A stretch of DNA of 64,000 nt from Buddleja alternifolia. Its lineage: Eukaryota > Streptophyta > Magnoliopsida > Lamiales > Scrophulariaceae. Below, one piece after another: positions 12,302 through 25,355 of this stretch. The stretch lies in contig CM033408.1 in the NCBI GenBank assembly GCA_019426215.1, forward strand, positions 9,861,077-9,925,076, read 5' to 3'. Both the position numbers and the translations under genes were made by a program. The notes beneath the pieces were generated by a model. That model worked only from the letters and a program-made list of their open reading frames with translations. It did no database searches and was not told the DNA's origin. Each line of letters starts with the position of its first letter. Within the stretch, counting starts at the first letter, position 1.

Positions 12302-13220
12302 CTATAAGCTGAGGTTCACTTGAGTCTCAGAATTGCTTGAATGAGTTTCACCATCAGGTGTCTTACCCTTCTTAGAAATCCCAGATGACAGCCTGTACAA
12401 CACATGTTATGATTAAAAAAAGTCAGTTCCGTTGTCGAAAAATTAAAAATTTGATAAAAAGAATTTTGAAATAAAATTATTTAAGTTTAAATAAAAGTGA
12501 GAAGAGAAGAAAAAATATATATATAGAGAGAGAAACTTATAAGTGATAAAAAGAGAAAAAAAATAGAGATAAATGACGAGATATCGTGTAGAAGATAATT
12601 CTTCACTACTCTTGTATGCATGAACATGTAGTTGTCATCAAGCATGGAGCTAGGATTTTTGGTTCGGGAGCTAATACAAAAATAAAGGGAAAATTTCACT
12701 TTTGGTTCCAAAACTTAGGCTTTTTTCAATTTTGGTCCCATTGTTGACGGGTTTATTACATTATATCCCATAATTTGCAATTTTTATCAATTTTAGTCTC
12801 ATTAACGATTTCCGTCCAAAAATTAACGAAGTTGATTTGTTCTCCGTTAGTCAACCCTTTAAAAAAATAAAAAATCCTAAAGACCTATTTTTTATTTTTA
12901 TTTTTCCTTTTTCTTCTTCATCTTCTTCCCCAAAAATTATACCCTAAACCCTAATTTTTAATCTCTACAGCAAATCCATACCCAACATTATCAACACCAC
13001 TTTCACCCCACCTCCACCGCCGCCGCCAGCGCCGCCGCCATCATCATTTTCACCCCCAAAATCCGCCGCCCACAACCACCAATCTCACCCCCACACCCCT
13101 CGCAGCCGCCACCCACAACCCCCGCAGCCGCCACCACCTTCACCAATCGCCGCGGCCACCACCCTCATCACCCCCAAATCCGCTTCCACTACCACCAATC
13201 TCATATGTATAGACACGCAT

Positions 13221-13259
<39 letters not shown>

Positions 13260-16200
13260 AAATTATATAATATATTATATATATAAATTAAATAACAATT
13301 TTTTTTAACAGTGACGATGAACAGTGATAATGGGACCAAAATTGATAAAAATTGCAAATTATGGGATATAATATGATAAACCCGTAAACAATGGGACCAA
13401 AATTGAAAAAAACCTAAGTTATGGGACCAAAAGTAAAATTTTCCCCAAAAATAAATAAAAAAGGTGGTGGTGGGAGGGGGGAGGGGGGAGGGGGCTTGTT
13501 TATGAGATAACACTGTAACAACCATATGAAGATCCGGTTCCTATAACAGTGCAATACCAAAACCATTTGCAGGCAAAAAACAGTTCTCCAAACCCCATCT
13601 TCAATTTATAATAGAGTATGCGTAAGAACAAATAGCTCCCTACCACAAAAACAAAAAAGCAAGAAGTTTGTATTATAGAAGTTTAGATTTAAAAGCTTAT
13701 AGGATGTTCGAAATATGCTTAGCCAAACTAGCTCTAAATGAGATGGAATCCTTTCCCCAATCTTTCTAACTTGCTCCTAAGGGACAAAGATAAACCACAT
13801 TGAAAAAACCAATCATTCACAATCACTGGCGAAGGATTCGTACAAAAGTTAAGGATTAGTGATCTTTTTGAGGAATCCGTAGTTAATCATTGGTCTTTAA
13901 GGCGTATTCTCAAAATACTCTAAGGACAATGAGGGTAGTTGGCTAACAACACAAACAAATGCGTAAAAGCTTACTTGGTGCTATAGAAGTGTGGAAGAAC
14001 AAAAAAATAAAAATTCAAAAGAGATAAGGACAAAGATTTAAGTGAAACAAACTACCCCAAGTAAAGGGCAGTGTCCGAGTCTTCATTGCATGCAGTTCCA
14101 GGACTTTCTGAACCTCGTTCCAAGACAGGGCTACCCTTTTCCATTGAACCATAGTCAATACAAAGTGGCATTGACGGATTGGTTATTGGGAAAAAGTCTC
14201 GAAACTCTTCAACCTACATTCATATTAAGCCAAGATAAAGAATGATTTAAGATCAAGAGCCAAGTAAACAAAAAAGATTATTCATGGAGCATATGAAAGC
14301 TTTGTTTGCCTGTTTGCGCAAGGTCTTGTTTTCCTCCACGGCCCGTTCTTCCTGCATGAATGATAATTTGACGACTGTTTGCACTAAGAAAATATATGTA
14401 TCTTTCTTCTTGACATTTTAGTATTGATTTTAAAAAAAGTAAAGTGGAATCTGTACCGTCATTTTAGATTGTGTTAGTTCCTGCAATAATAATTGCGCCT
14501 GCAAATTTACAACATTGTCTTAAAAAAACGTAATTTTGTATCGGGAATGTGATATCTCAGGTTTCATTTTGTTAGGTTTAAATAATTAGTATAAAAAATT
14601 GAATGTAAATGCTAAACCTTCTTGTCCTTCATGAGTAACAACCCTTCGTTTAGTTGTTGTTCAAGTGCATGCACTTCCTGAAGGCTCAAGCTCGTTAAGT
14701 CTTTACCCAACATTTGCCTACACATCACAGTCATTGAGAAAATAAAATAGAGATTAAAAAAATTAATTGTGGTGTTAAGAACACTGGAAATCATACCTGT
14801 GCTTGGCTTTGAGCTTTTCCATCTCTTCTTTGAGGACATCCACCTCCTCCAATTCACGCTTCTGGTTAAAGAGAGCAATCACTCTTTCAGAAAATAAATG
14901 TTCTTTACCAAGAGAATAAAATTATGAACATTTTTTTTTTCAATCTAGCTACATGAGAGTATGTGTAGTTGTATAAATAAAAACTACTGTATTAATGGGG
15001 CCATTATTAGGAGCTCCCAGCACAATCATAACCATAAATGTGCTGGGGCCCAATCATCCATATGCAGATGATTGTGATTATATCGTGACTAGGAGTCTCG
15101 GGAGCTCCCAATAATCACTCGTATAAATTGGGAGAGAGAACAAAAGTTCAACAATAATAGGCCAAATATAGGTGAAACAGAAGTAGCATACCTCTGGCTT
15201 CATTTCCCTTGCAGAAACATGTTCCGAACCCATACACTTAGTGTATCTTGAAAGTATTTTCTTCATGCTGCAACAATATACAGTTGTTAATTCTGTTCAC
15301 GGATCACCATAGACAATGTTTTGCAAGATTAAAAGACTAAACTAAAATATTCTTTTAGTGTAGCACGCACACATGTATGATCAAATGCATAGTGTTTACA
15401 TAATCATTTTAGTTTAAAACTATTACTTTTTATTTAAGCACAATGAGGAGGAACCGTAACTAACAACCCCCTCTCCCTCTCCCGAAACTCCAATCAAGTT
15501 CCAAGTTATATATCTAAAATCAATCATGGAATTATGTCGTTCCAATTCTGTGCTCAAAAGGAAAGAATTAGAAGGTCACTCCAAAGAAACTAGAGATAGC
15601 GAAAACAATATTGAAATGCATGGGAGATGAATAATGTCATAAAAACAGAATCATCACATAATTCTACAGAGCGTACAATATTATATTATAAGAATTAACG
15701 AAAATTTTCCATTGATCAATTCCGCTAAACAAAAGCGGAAAAAACCATATTAGTTGACAAAGGTTAAGAAAGCTAAACAATTACACTGTACTATGTTTGG
15801 ATCAAGGATTCCAGTTAGGTGTAGGAAAAGCAAAATGTTTAACAAACGAAACACAGAGTTAAATTATTTTAAGCGAAAAAAATATTCTTCGCACAAAAAA
15901 TTACAATCCAAACGTAGCTTAATTGAATATCAACCAAGAAGAAACATGGTAGGTAGCAGACAGGTAAGAAATCTGATCTCATCAGCACAAGGAGTATCCG
16001 ACATTATTAAACGAATTTCTCGCTCATATTGCCAATTTACAATCAACAAAATCTAAAAGAATCACAGTCACATAATTCTATCATCATAACGTAAATTATT
16101 CTCAAGCTTTGACTATAACCTTCCATTTTCGCTTACCAGCTACGCGGTTGTACACACACACACACACACATATATATAATATAATATATATATAGTCGAT

Positions 16201-17142
16201 TAAAAATGTTGCTAATATCGGTCACACAACCCAGTCGCTGCCACGACTTTCGATTTTGTACATGTAAAAGATTCCTAAATAGCAATTTGACTTAATAGAA
16301 GCTGAAAAAATGGGGGAAATTGACAAGTGTTGACATGCCAAGTTATATAAGTAACTGATTTTTACCAAGCATATTTTCCATTAACGAAAAAAGAACAGGG
16401 CAGTCAAATCGAGTTGGACTTTACATGAAAATAGGAGCAGAGATTAAGGAACAGAGAATAATCTATAGATTTGAATAATGTATAAAGATGAATAATCTAT
16501 AGAGCACAACAGATTAAACTTTTTACACCAGAACTTTAATTCCCCAAAATTGATTTTCATATTTGTGGCTAAAACAACTCAGAAAACACAACTGTTCAAA
16601 CTCAGAACAACTCAGAATTAGTGTAACAACTCGCATAAGAATTTATTACTGATTACATTAATTCACACCAAAAAAAATGGAATTAATATCAAACAAATCA
16701 AAAGCCAACATGCAAAGTTGCAAACCATTAAATCCAGACAAATAATTGAAAATTCACACACACAAGACATGAACATTAATTTATAAAAAACCACAACAAA
16801 ACCACTTTTACTTAATCACAAGCAAAAATAAATCAACAAAAAAATACAAGAGAGAAAACAGACATGCAACCACATGAATAAATCCCTAACAAATCATAAA
16901 AACAGATCCCAAAAACAAAAATTGAAAAGTTAAAAAAGGGCATGCATTCAAAATCAATACCTGCAACTAGAAAACTCAAAGGGCTTTCCAGTACTGGAAT
17001 AAATAATAACCGCAACATCACAATCGCAGAGAATAGCCAGTTCACGAGCCTTCTTAAACAAACCCCCACGCCTCTTCGAGAATGTAACTTGCCTGCTATT
17101 TGCATTCTCGATCTTTTTTATTTCGATTTTACCTCGACCCAT
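12302..17142 (-). CDS. AGL15/AGL18-like: MIKC-type MADS-box transcription factor, AGL15/AGL18-like (8 exons)
   Basis: Exons on the minus strand: 17142-16961, 15267-15192, 14861-14797, 14717-14618, 14498-14457, 14351-14310, 14213-14056 and 12392-12302. Together they give 756 nt, or 251 residues plus stop. Lengths of 182, 76, 65, 100, 42 and 42 nt for exons 1-6 match the conserved MIKC pattern. Exon 1 encodes the DNA-binding MADS domain from [13 protein letters not shown]; exon 2 carries KKILSRY; exons 3-5 encode the coiled-coil K domain ([20 protein letters not shown]). The C-terminus contains LYLGL, an LxLxL repression-type motif, spanning the last junction. AGL15/AGL18 proteins are nuclear dimers acting in embryo programmes and floral repression; that role is inferred here. 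The clade rests on [20 protein letters not shown] and the LGL tail. No disabling change is seen. Confidence 0.93.
12687..13445. mobile_element. MULE-like nonautonomous element with ~115-bp TIRs in MADS intron 7
   Basis: The ends GGGAAAATTTCACTTTTGGT and the inverse of ACCAAAAGTAAAATTTTCCC begin terminal inverted repeats of about 115 bp. The flanks are CAAAAATAAA at 12677-12686 and 13446-13455, a perfect 10-bp target duplication. Long TIRs with 9-11-bp duplications fit Mutator-like elements. The interior has a C-rich segment with CCGCCGCC runs (about 13010-13150) and an (AT)n tract at 13219-13250. It makes up much of the 1.66-kb last intron. Confidence 0.85.
14214..14309 (-). other. GC-AG intron 6 of the MADS gene
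   Basis: The exon 6 end CAG is followed by GCAAAC rather than GT, and the 96-bp intron ends ATGTAG. Only this junction keeps frame and joins the conserved TLRKQ to VEEF. Minor GC-AG introns occur in plants; a sequencing error at the donor is the alternative. Confidence 0.75.
15003..15115. repeat. Small inverted-repeat element in MADS intron 2
   Basis: The ends ATTATTAGGAGCTCCC (15003-15018) and GGGAGCTCCCAATAAT (15100-15115) are inverted copies with one mismatch and enclose 81 bp. It resembles a tiny MITE. No clear target duplication was found. Confidence 0.5.
16152..16194. repeat. Microsatellite (CA)n-(TA)n in MADS intron 1
   Basis: A CA run passes into a TA-rich run inside the 1.7-kb first intron. 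First introns of MADS genes often hold regulatory sites, but none is identified here. Confidence 0.8.
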
Positions 17143-17560
17143 TTAATCTCTCCCAAAACCCACGAATAATCTTCAATCAAAAATAAATAAGAGCAACTCT
17201 TCCTAGATCTCTCCAACTGTGTGTGTTTCTTTCAATTTTTTTGTACCAAAAAAAGGACAGAAAAATAAATAGAAAGAGTGTTTAATTAATTTTGTTTATT
17301 TAATTTTTTGCCAAAAGAGAGAAAGAAATACAGAGAGGCGTGGAGGGAGGGAGGGAAGAGGGGTTTTTATAAGCCCACAAATGGCACTGAAACGGCAAGC
17401 TTTTGCATGGCCTATTCACTGCATGACTCTATTTTCTGTTTCTCTCTCCTGTTTTCTCTCTCTTATTTTGCCACATTTAGCTTCGATTTTGCTTTTATTG
17501 GCTTCTCAAAATGGGCCCCACTTTCCACTTTTCAAGGTTTTCTAATTCTATAATAATATA
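17143..17560 (-). promoter_or_regulatory. Upstream region of the MADS gene
   Basis: This region should hold the 5' UTR and core promoter of the minus-strand MADS gene. It contains a purine-rich tract with GGAGGGAGGGA near 17341 and a CArG-like CCAAAAAAAGG at about 17247. The CArG match is not canonical (seven A between CC and GG). The assignment is by position. Confidence 0.35.
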
Positions 17561-17861
17561 AAAATTACTATACATATACACAAGAAACTCGCAATCTGTC
17601 TAGATTTGGTAAAATCTTCAAGAGTCCTAGATAAAACATGCATATATTATACAAAGAAGGAAATGGTGTCTATTTTTGTAATTTTGACCCAACTTTTGAG
17701 GGTCTTTACTCTTTAGGACTCATCATTTACTTTTTTTGTGCTAAGTTTTTGACTGTCCGTCTTCGGACTTCCTTTGGAATTTACTTATTTTAGTTCAAAC
17801 TTAATTTAATTAAATAAAATATATATTTCACGGCCTTTTTATCTGAAAAAAAAATTACTAT

Positions 17862-18290
17862 GCAAGGAATAGTACAATTTAAATTGTCTCTAACGTTATA
17901 TTTGAGAACAATTGAAGCACAAAATATCTATGATTATTTAAAATAACAAATATTAAGGAATAACAAACAAACACAAAAAAATTCTTGTGCAAAATATCAC
18001 ATTCTTATTCAAGAGAGATGAAACTCTCATTCGAAAGAGAAAATAAAGTTTTTAACTAAAAAATTATATAAAATCTAATGTACCGTCCGTCTTCATTTCA
18101 CTAGATCCATCTTTGTCCCTTCAGATTTGAAACGGAGATACACAACTTGAAAAAATGTTGCTCCAACCCAATCGTGGTGCCAACAGTGGTGTTGGATGCG
18201 ACTGATTCGTTAAGTTATCGTCAGCGAAATAAAATAGTAGAAAAAGACGAATAGGGTTTTTGGGAGAGACACGGAGACCGAGAGCAAGTG
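17862..18290 (-). repeat. Diverged copy of the retroposon family seen at 46.5-47.05 kb
   Basis: Shared blocks with the second copy include TGTCTCTAACG, CTTATTCAAGAGAGA, GAAACTCTCATTCGA and the CGTCTTCAT...AGATCCATC stretch, in the same order. The tail region next to the poly(T) of the other copy is missing or unrecognisable here, and no target duplication was found. Confidence 0.65.
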
Positions 18291-18455
18291 AAAATAAAAA
18301 AATCTATTTTAAATTAATTCACATCTTTTTAATTAATCATATGATAAATATAATTTATTTATTTTGTGAATTATATTTGGATTTAACCAAATTAAATTTA
18401 TGTAAAATTATAAAATAAATTTGTTAACTTTCTCCAAAAATTTATCCATTGTAGA

Positions 18456-18840
18456 AATTCTTCCGAGACGGACTTGTAGTCAATGCAAGGTCTTAAATTT
18501 CGGTTTCTATATAGATATCGGGGTAGTAGTTTTACAGAAATTTTGATGAAAATTTCGAGGATATTCGAAATTTCGGTTTTGATTTTAAAAAAATCATGAA
18601 AATTTATAGAAATATTTGAAAATTTACAATCAAACTTTTGATAACTTTAATTATTTCTTCCGAGACGGACTTGTAGTCAATGCAAGGTCTTAAATTTCGG
18701 TTTCTATATAGATATCGGGGTAGTAATTTTACAGAAATTTCGAGGATATTTGAAATTTCGGTTTTGATTTAAAAAAAATCATGAAAATTTATAGAAATAT
18801 TTGAAAATTTACAATCAAACTTTTGATAACTTTAATTATC
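18456..18840. repeat. Tandem duplication, ~197-bp unit
   Basis: Two consecutive copies begin with TTCTTCCGAGACGGACTTG (about 18457 and 18654). They stay nearly identical through TTGATAACTTTAATTAT, differing mainly by a 12-bp gap in copy 2. The high identity implies a recent event. Confidence 0.9.
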
Positions 18841-19335
18841 ATACTTATGCAGCTTTTACGTTAATAATATTCTATGTATAATATATGTATAATGAATTCT
18901 GTTAAATAGTATGAGCAAAACCTGCTACGAAAAATATGAAATAAATATGACTTGAAAGTAAAATAATAATCAAATCTCATAATAACTTCTTTAAAATAAA
19001 GTGTGCCACAACTTTAGTAAAAATTATGTGTGTGGTTGGGGTGAATGATTAGTACGTAGGTATGGACCAACTTGAAATATTATTTTTAAATAATAAATTT
19101 TTTAAATGTATAAAAAAAACTAAATATTATTCAAAATTTCGAGAAATTTCGGGTTTCAGACTAAATTTTGATGGATATTTAACAAAAGTGTTTTAATATT
19201 ATTTTTAAATTTCTGAAAAATTCGGGTTTCGATAAAAATTTGGGAAAATATTTTGCAAAATTAGATCGAAAGTGAGAATTCGCTTTGAGATCCCTGAAAG
19301 TTTGAAATTTCGGTCGAAATTTAAAACCATGGGTA
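18488..19335. mobile_element. Possible nonautonomous DNA element with TTTAAATTTCG-type ends
   Basis: The left end AAGGTCTTAAATTTCG and the inverse of the right end CGAAATTTAAAACCAT give imperfect inverted termini of about 15 bp. The interior repeats AAATTTCGG motifs. No clean target duplication is seen, and the left end was duplicated in tandem. Confidence 0.4.
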
Positions 19336-20022
19336 TATGTGTCTACGGAAGTGGGGTACCATTGTAATTGTCTCATCCGGTATTTTATAATTTATTTAGT
19401 AGTTTGTGTATTTAATTTTTGTGGAAATAGTACGTGAAAGTTGTTTTTCTTTGCCATTGCCTATTAATGCGGTCGGTTAAAATCAATTTTGACTTCCTTT
19501 CTTATCTTTTCACCGTCTCTTCTATCCTGCATTATTTACTTTTTTACCCCAAGATTTAAATTAAAATAAATCATAACTCAATACTTCTTTTAAATAATCA
19601 TTTGTTTCAAGATCTTAGAATAATTAGTGCATCTTTTGAATAATATAGCATTTGATGAATCTATCCGTAATTTATTGAAAAATTACTAAAAATTTCTTAA
19701 AATAAACCAAAAAAAAAAAAAAAACTCACGATTATAACTTTTAGTCTAAAAGACCCAATCCACCAATTTTACACCCAACATCTAGTGTTAATAAATTATG
19801 AAGTTAAATTACTTTAGTCTTCTAGATTAAGAATTAATCAATTGTACTTTCCTATATAAATTACTTATTAGAAATTTTCTTAAAAAATTTTTTTGAGGTA
19901 AAATCGATAAAACGTCAATTAAACAGATGCTAAATCAGCATCAAGAATAGGACGAACAAAATCCGAAGGCAAAATACCCTCCACAAAATCAAAACGAAAA
20001 GCATTCCTAGCAAGACGATGAG

Positions 20023-23000
20023 CTACTTTATTCGTCGAACACAACTAAAAAAATAATCCAACAAAACAAGAAGAGACCAAACATCAAAATAAAAAGAACT
20101 AAAAAACGAATCATCTGAAAGATGAGAACGAAGCTTGGAGATCACAAGAGCACTATCCCCTTCAAGACAAATGGAAGGCCAACCCCGACGAAGAGCCATA
20201 TCCACGGCCTCTCGAGCAGCAAGAATTTCAGCAACAATCGGGTCATGAAACCCTTGAAAAAAACGAGAGCACCATCCAAGAACATTGCCATGATTATCTC
20301 TTGCAATAACACCAGCACCAACCCCTCCCAACTCCTTAAAAACAGCTCCATCAAAATTAAGTTTAACAACCTGCTCGGAAGAACAAGACCAACGTGAAAC
20401 CACCACATCTCCACCACCACCCACATTAGCTTTAGGAATATTACCAACAGCATACAAATAGCTTTGTACAAAAACCATAGTCTCCCATGCAGAACTTTGA
20501 ACTTTGTGTCAAACCATTCGATTCCTAGCCCACCAAATTGCCCAACAAGTCGTGAGAAAGTGGATTTCTCAGTGTTACCCGAGATATGCCGAAGTCAATC
20601 CTCAATCGATCCCTGCCACATCGAAATAACATTCCAAGCAATAGGTGTTAGGGCCCAAACTTGTCTAGCAAAATGACACTCTAAAAACACATGTTGGGTG
20701 TTTCTACTTCCCCTTCACAAATAACGCAAATGTCATCCAGCTCACACCTCTTCCTACGAAGATTTTGACAGGTTGGAAGGATATTACGAGCCAATTGCCA
20801 TGAAAAAACCTTAATCTTATTAGGAATTTTCGCATGCCACAAAAATTTCCAATCGCCTGTTCGCCTAGTACTAGTTCCTCTGGTCCTATTTAACCTTGCT
20901 CGGTCATTTAGCTCCACATCCACATGATATGCACTGCGAACTGAGAAATGACCATTCCGCGTAAAACGCCAAACTCGCTTATCAGGAGATACAACTCTAC
21001 CGAAAGGAATTTGTTGAATCAGTTACACGTCCTCTTCCCAAAAAACCATCCTCACCAGCTCCATATTCCACGTGCGCTCTTCCTGGTTGATCAGCTCCGA
21101 TACAAGTGCATCGTGTGGCAAACCATTCGGCCTTGTTATTAGTTTAAACGCAAACGGTCTAGGCAGCCAATGGTCCGACCACACTTTTGTTGACATGCCA
21201 TCACCAATCTTCCGACGACTACCCATCTAAATAATATTAGCAGCCCCAAAAATGCTCTTCCATGCAAAAGACGGCCTATGACCTGGTATGACATGAAAAA
21301 AGTCCCCCTCTGAAAAATAACGAGCTCGATATAACCAACTAAGTAATGACTCAGGCATTGAGAGAATTTGCCACGCCTATTTCGCTAAAAGTGCTTGATT
21401 GAATTCTCTCAAATGTCTGAAACTAACGCCACCTTGAACCTTCTGCTGACATAACGCATTCCATGCCACCCAATGTATTTTTCGGTCATCTGAATTTTCC
21501 CACCAAAATGATGCAATAAGCGACTCAACCTCACGAAGTAATTGTTCAAGTAATTGAAAACAATTCATAACCTAAGTTGGAATCGCCTGTAGCACCGCTT
21601 TAATCAACACCTCCCTCCCTGCCTGCGAAAGAAATTTACCTTTCCAACCTAAAATTCGCTTCCAAATCCTCTCTTTTATATAAGCAAACACCTGTAGTTT
21701 AGAACTTCCCACCACAGCTGGCACTCCTAAGTACTTCTCATGTCGCTCTTGAATTCGAACCCCTAACACCTCCGACACCCGAACTTGATCCTCAACACCA
21801 ATGTTACGACTAAACACCATCGTAGATTTTTGAAAGTTAATAGCTTGTCCTGACGCTGCTTCATAACAATTTAGAATCTATCAAACACTATACATAGCCT
21901 CCCTCGTAGCTTGACAAAATATTAGAGTGTCATCAGCAAATAACAAATGCGAAACACGAGGAGCACCTCGACAAATAGCTACCCCCTCGAGCTCACCTCT
22001 ATCCTCTGCAGCTTGGATCAAACTACTAAAAGCTTCTGCACAAAATAAAAACAAATAAGGAGATAGGGGGTCCCCTTGATGGATCCCCCTAAACGGACGC
22101 AAATAGCCAAATTGTTCACCATTTAACATAAAAGAATATGAGACACTAGAAACACACATCATAATTAACGAAACAAAACCCTCATGAAAACCTAATTTTA
22201 AAAGCATGCGTTCAAGGAAAATCCACTCGACTCTATCATGAGCCTACTCATATCAAGCTTTAATGCAACATGAGCATTACTACCCCAATTCTTAACCTTA
22301 AAAAAATGATTTACTTCAAAAGCCACTAAAATATTATCAGTAATTAGCCGTCCAGGAACAAAAGCTGATTGAGTAGGAAAAATGATGGAATCCATAAAAG
22401 GTTTCAGCCGATTTACAATAGATTTAGACACAATTTTAAAAATAACGTTACATAAACTAATTGGGCAAAATTGTGTCATATTTTCAGGTTCAGCACATTT
22501 CAGAATTAGGACAATATGGGTAAAGTTGAACTTATGAAGGAAACGACGATGATTCAACATATTAAGAGCACAATTCACAATAGCAGGCCGAATAATATGC
22601 CAGAATTTATGGTAAAATATGGGGGGGCATACCATCCGGACCCGGAGATTTAAGAGGGGACATGGCAAAGATAGCATTTGTTACCTCCTCTTCTGTGAAA
22701 GGATGCATTAGTTCAAAATTCATTTCTGGTAAAACTCGAGAGTTAACAGAATCGAGCACCACATTTAGTGCTTCCTCCGATGGCTGACCCGAAGTGAAAA
22801 TCCCAGCAAAATAGTCACTAATTATCCTTCATATATCCTCTTTATTTGTTTGCCAATTACCATTTAGATCTTGCAACCAAGAAAATGTATTTTTCCGATG
22901 TCTATTTGAGGCCCGAGCATGGAAGAACTTCGTATTCCTATCCCCTTCTGCAAGCCACGCCACCTTCCCCCTCTGTTTCCATTTTAACTCCTCACTAGCT

Positions 23001-23998
23001 AACAATGTTTCCAATTCCAATGAAAGTTGACTAACCCGACGCCTAGATGCAGCTGTGATAACCCCACTTTTAATCTCAGCAATTTCAGTTTCAAGGTGCA
23101 TTATTCTCCTTTTGACATCCCCGAATCTATTAGAACTCCAATTTAGGAGACCGAGCCGACAATCTTTGATTCGCTCCCATGCACAACCATTAGGGTCCGT
23201 GTTCCCCGCGCGAGTCCAATGTTCTCATACAATCCGTTCACAATCCGAAGACCGGACCTGCCAAGCTTCAAACCGTGTAGGATTCTTTACAAGTCCCCTT
23301 AGAACATTCCTATTTCCATCACTTTTAATAAGAAACATCTCATGATCCGAATAACATGAAGGAAGATGAGTTACACATATGTGAATCGAGTACTCCACTG
23401 TGGATTGCAACAAGCCATATCAAGCCTCTCGTGCACCGTATATGGGTACTCCCGTCCATTACACCACTTGAACTTCTCCCTTTTAAACCCTACGTCTTGC
23501 AAATTACATTCAAGTCAGCATTCCCAAAAATCAGTAATATGCCAATTTGGCCGTACAAGCATACCCTCTTTTTCATGTTGGAACAGAATCTCATTAAAAT
23601 CCCCAGCGTATAGCCACTGATTTGTCGACCGTCTACTAAGCCTCTCCAATAATTTCCAAGAACAACAGCTCTTAGAAGTTTCCATTTCTCCATAAAAACT
23701 CGTAAAATGCCAAGACTAGTTTGCAATCCCAGCATTAACCATCACATCCACATGATTACGAGAAAAACTTAACAGAAATACATCCAGCTCACGATGCCAA
23801 AGCATAATAAGACCCCCACTACGACCACGGAACTCCAAAAAAACCTAAACTATTCTTAAGAAAATCAATATCACGCTTATGGTACCTGGTTTCAGAAAGA
23901 AAAACCAGGGAGGGATCATGAATCCGGATCATATTTCGGAGATGACAAACTTTCAAAGCATCCCCTAGGCCTTGATAGTTCCACACTAACGCATTCAT
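20023..23998 (-). pseudogene. LINE ORF2: endonuclease, reverse transcriptase, zf-RVT, RNase H
   Basis: The start ATG at 23998 opens an apurinic-type endonuclease (a WNYQGLG start, then FLSETR). Reverse transcriptase follows at 22677-21572, with FCPISLCNVIFK, GIHQGDPLSPYLF and the catalytic FADD (near 21935). A zf-RVT segment (KIPNKIKVFSWQLARNILPT) lies at 20923-20681. A C-terminal RNase H domain (LNFDGAVFKELGGVGAGVI) lies at 20400-20100. At least eight stops or shifts break it. Confidence 0.9.
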
Positions 23999-24499
23999 TG
24001 CTCTCGGCGGTGCTACTCAGCAGTCACCACAGTTATATTCATATCCCCAAAGAGCAAATCAGCTTCAGCCTCTACTCGCAAAACGACGCGCCGTATATTG
24101 TCTGTTTCCCCAGCCGTATCCACCTTACGTTTTCCCCTTCTATCACCTATCTCATAAGGGCCCAAAATTGATTGTCCTCCGCGACCCCGATTACCACCTC
24201 GACCCCTAAACCCACCTCGAGCTCGACCTCCACGCGCACTCCCACCTCTAGGAGCTAAAGCAATTAGGACCGAGACTAGCTCATTCTTGCCCTCCTCATC
24301 CTAACTAACAACCCGAGTCTCCCCATTCCTAACCCCGGAGCCAAGGAGCACTGCCCGACGATTGCCAGAGTGAACCGAGTGCTCACCCACTTCATGAGCG
24401 TCCACCACCACATTACTATTCCCAGGGATCACGCCACTCCCAAACCTATCAACCCCTGAAGAGGATGACTAGGCGACGGTGTGTTAGCCTATGGAATAG

Positions 24500-25355
24500 G
24501 ATCAGGGGCTCGACGCCACGATCCCGCAGAGTCCGCTCCTCTATAAGACCAAAACTATGCTCGGCTCCGAATCCCCTCTAAATTTGATGAACCAGAAGAA
24601 AAGGCCAATGGCCAACCACTCCCTACAGATGGACACAGCCATGCCCCATAAGGTATATTGTCCCCCAGATCGACGAACCCTTCAGCATATTGTAAGTGAC
24701 ATGAGTCCCTGATATGCCCAACGCGACCACACAAATAGCAAAAATTCAGAAGCCTTTCATATGTGAAAGATACCAAAAATTCCTCGCCCAATCCAGTATG
24801 AAGTTTAAGGACTCGTTTCAAAGGATTGTTCACATTTCAAGATACCCGAATGCGTAGAGCAGATCCCCAAGAACCTCCTTGTTTGGACAAATCCACCTCC
24901 ACAAACCATCCCAATTTATTCCCGATAATTTCCGCAATCTCCCGAGGCATCTTAGAAAATGGAAGATCATGAACCTGTACGTAAAAATGGCACCAATCTA
25001 ATGCCATAGTCGACGGATTTTCATTCTGATCAACATGCGAATGAACCATTAAATTCTTATCATAGTTCCAGGGACACCCCTCGAACACTAGCACAAACCA
25101 TTCCTGCCCGATTTTATGAATATCCAGCCCACGTTCAGTGCGAAACAAATTCAGCAAAGTACCCTTAAAAGCCTTGAAATTTAGATTTCATTTCGTTAAA
25201 ACCCTACCCACCACCACCAACTCTTGGTTCACCGATTCTAATTCCCACAGCCCAGTCGGTATAAACGCTCCATCTGCTTCATCATCGCGTAGCGATAACG
25301 AGTCTCTAAGTCGTGAGAGTTCACGTTCAAGATCAATCTCAGAGGAAGAAGCCAT
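24500..25355 (-). pseudogene. LINE ORF1: RNA-binding protein with CCHC knuckle
   Basis: It starts at ATG 25355 with an acidic N-terminus. The middle (25157-24837) resembles the DUF4283 domain of plant LINE ORF1 proteins (GQEWFVLVFEGCPWNYDKNL). A zinc knuckle CYLCGRVGHIRDSC follows at about 24740-24700. A stop lies near 25195 and the C-terminal part is lost to frame breaks. Such proteins coat LINE RNA. Confidence 0.8.

Noticed and set aside
13085..13525. 146-codon minus-strand frame
   Set aside because: It crosses the MULE-like element, its TIR and an AT microsatellite; low complexity, no domain.
15754..16056. 100-codon plus-strand frame in MADS intron 1
   Set aside because: Lies in an intron on the opposite strand, Lys-rich by AT composition, no domain.
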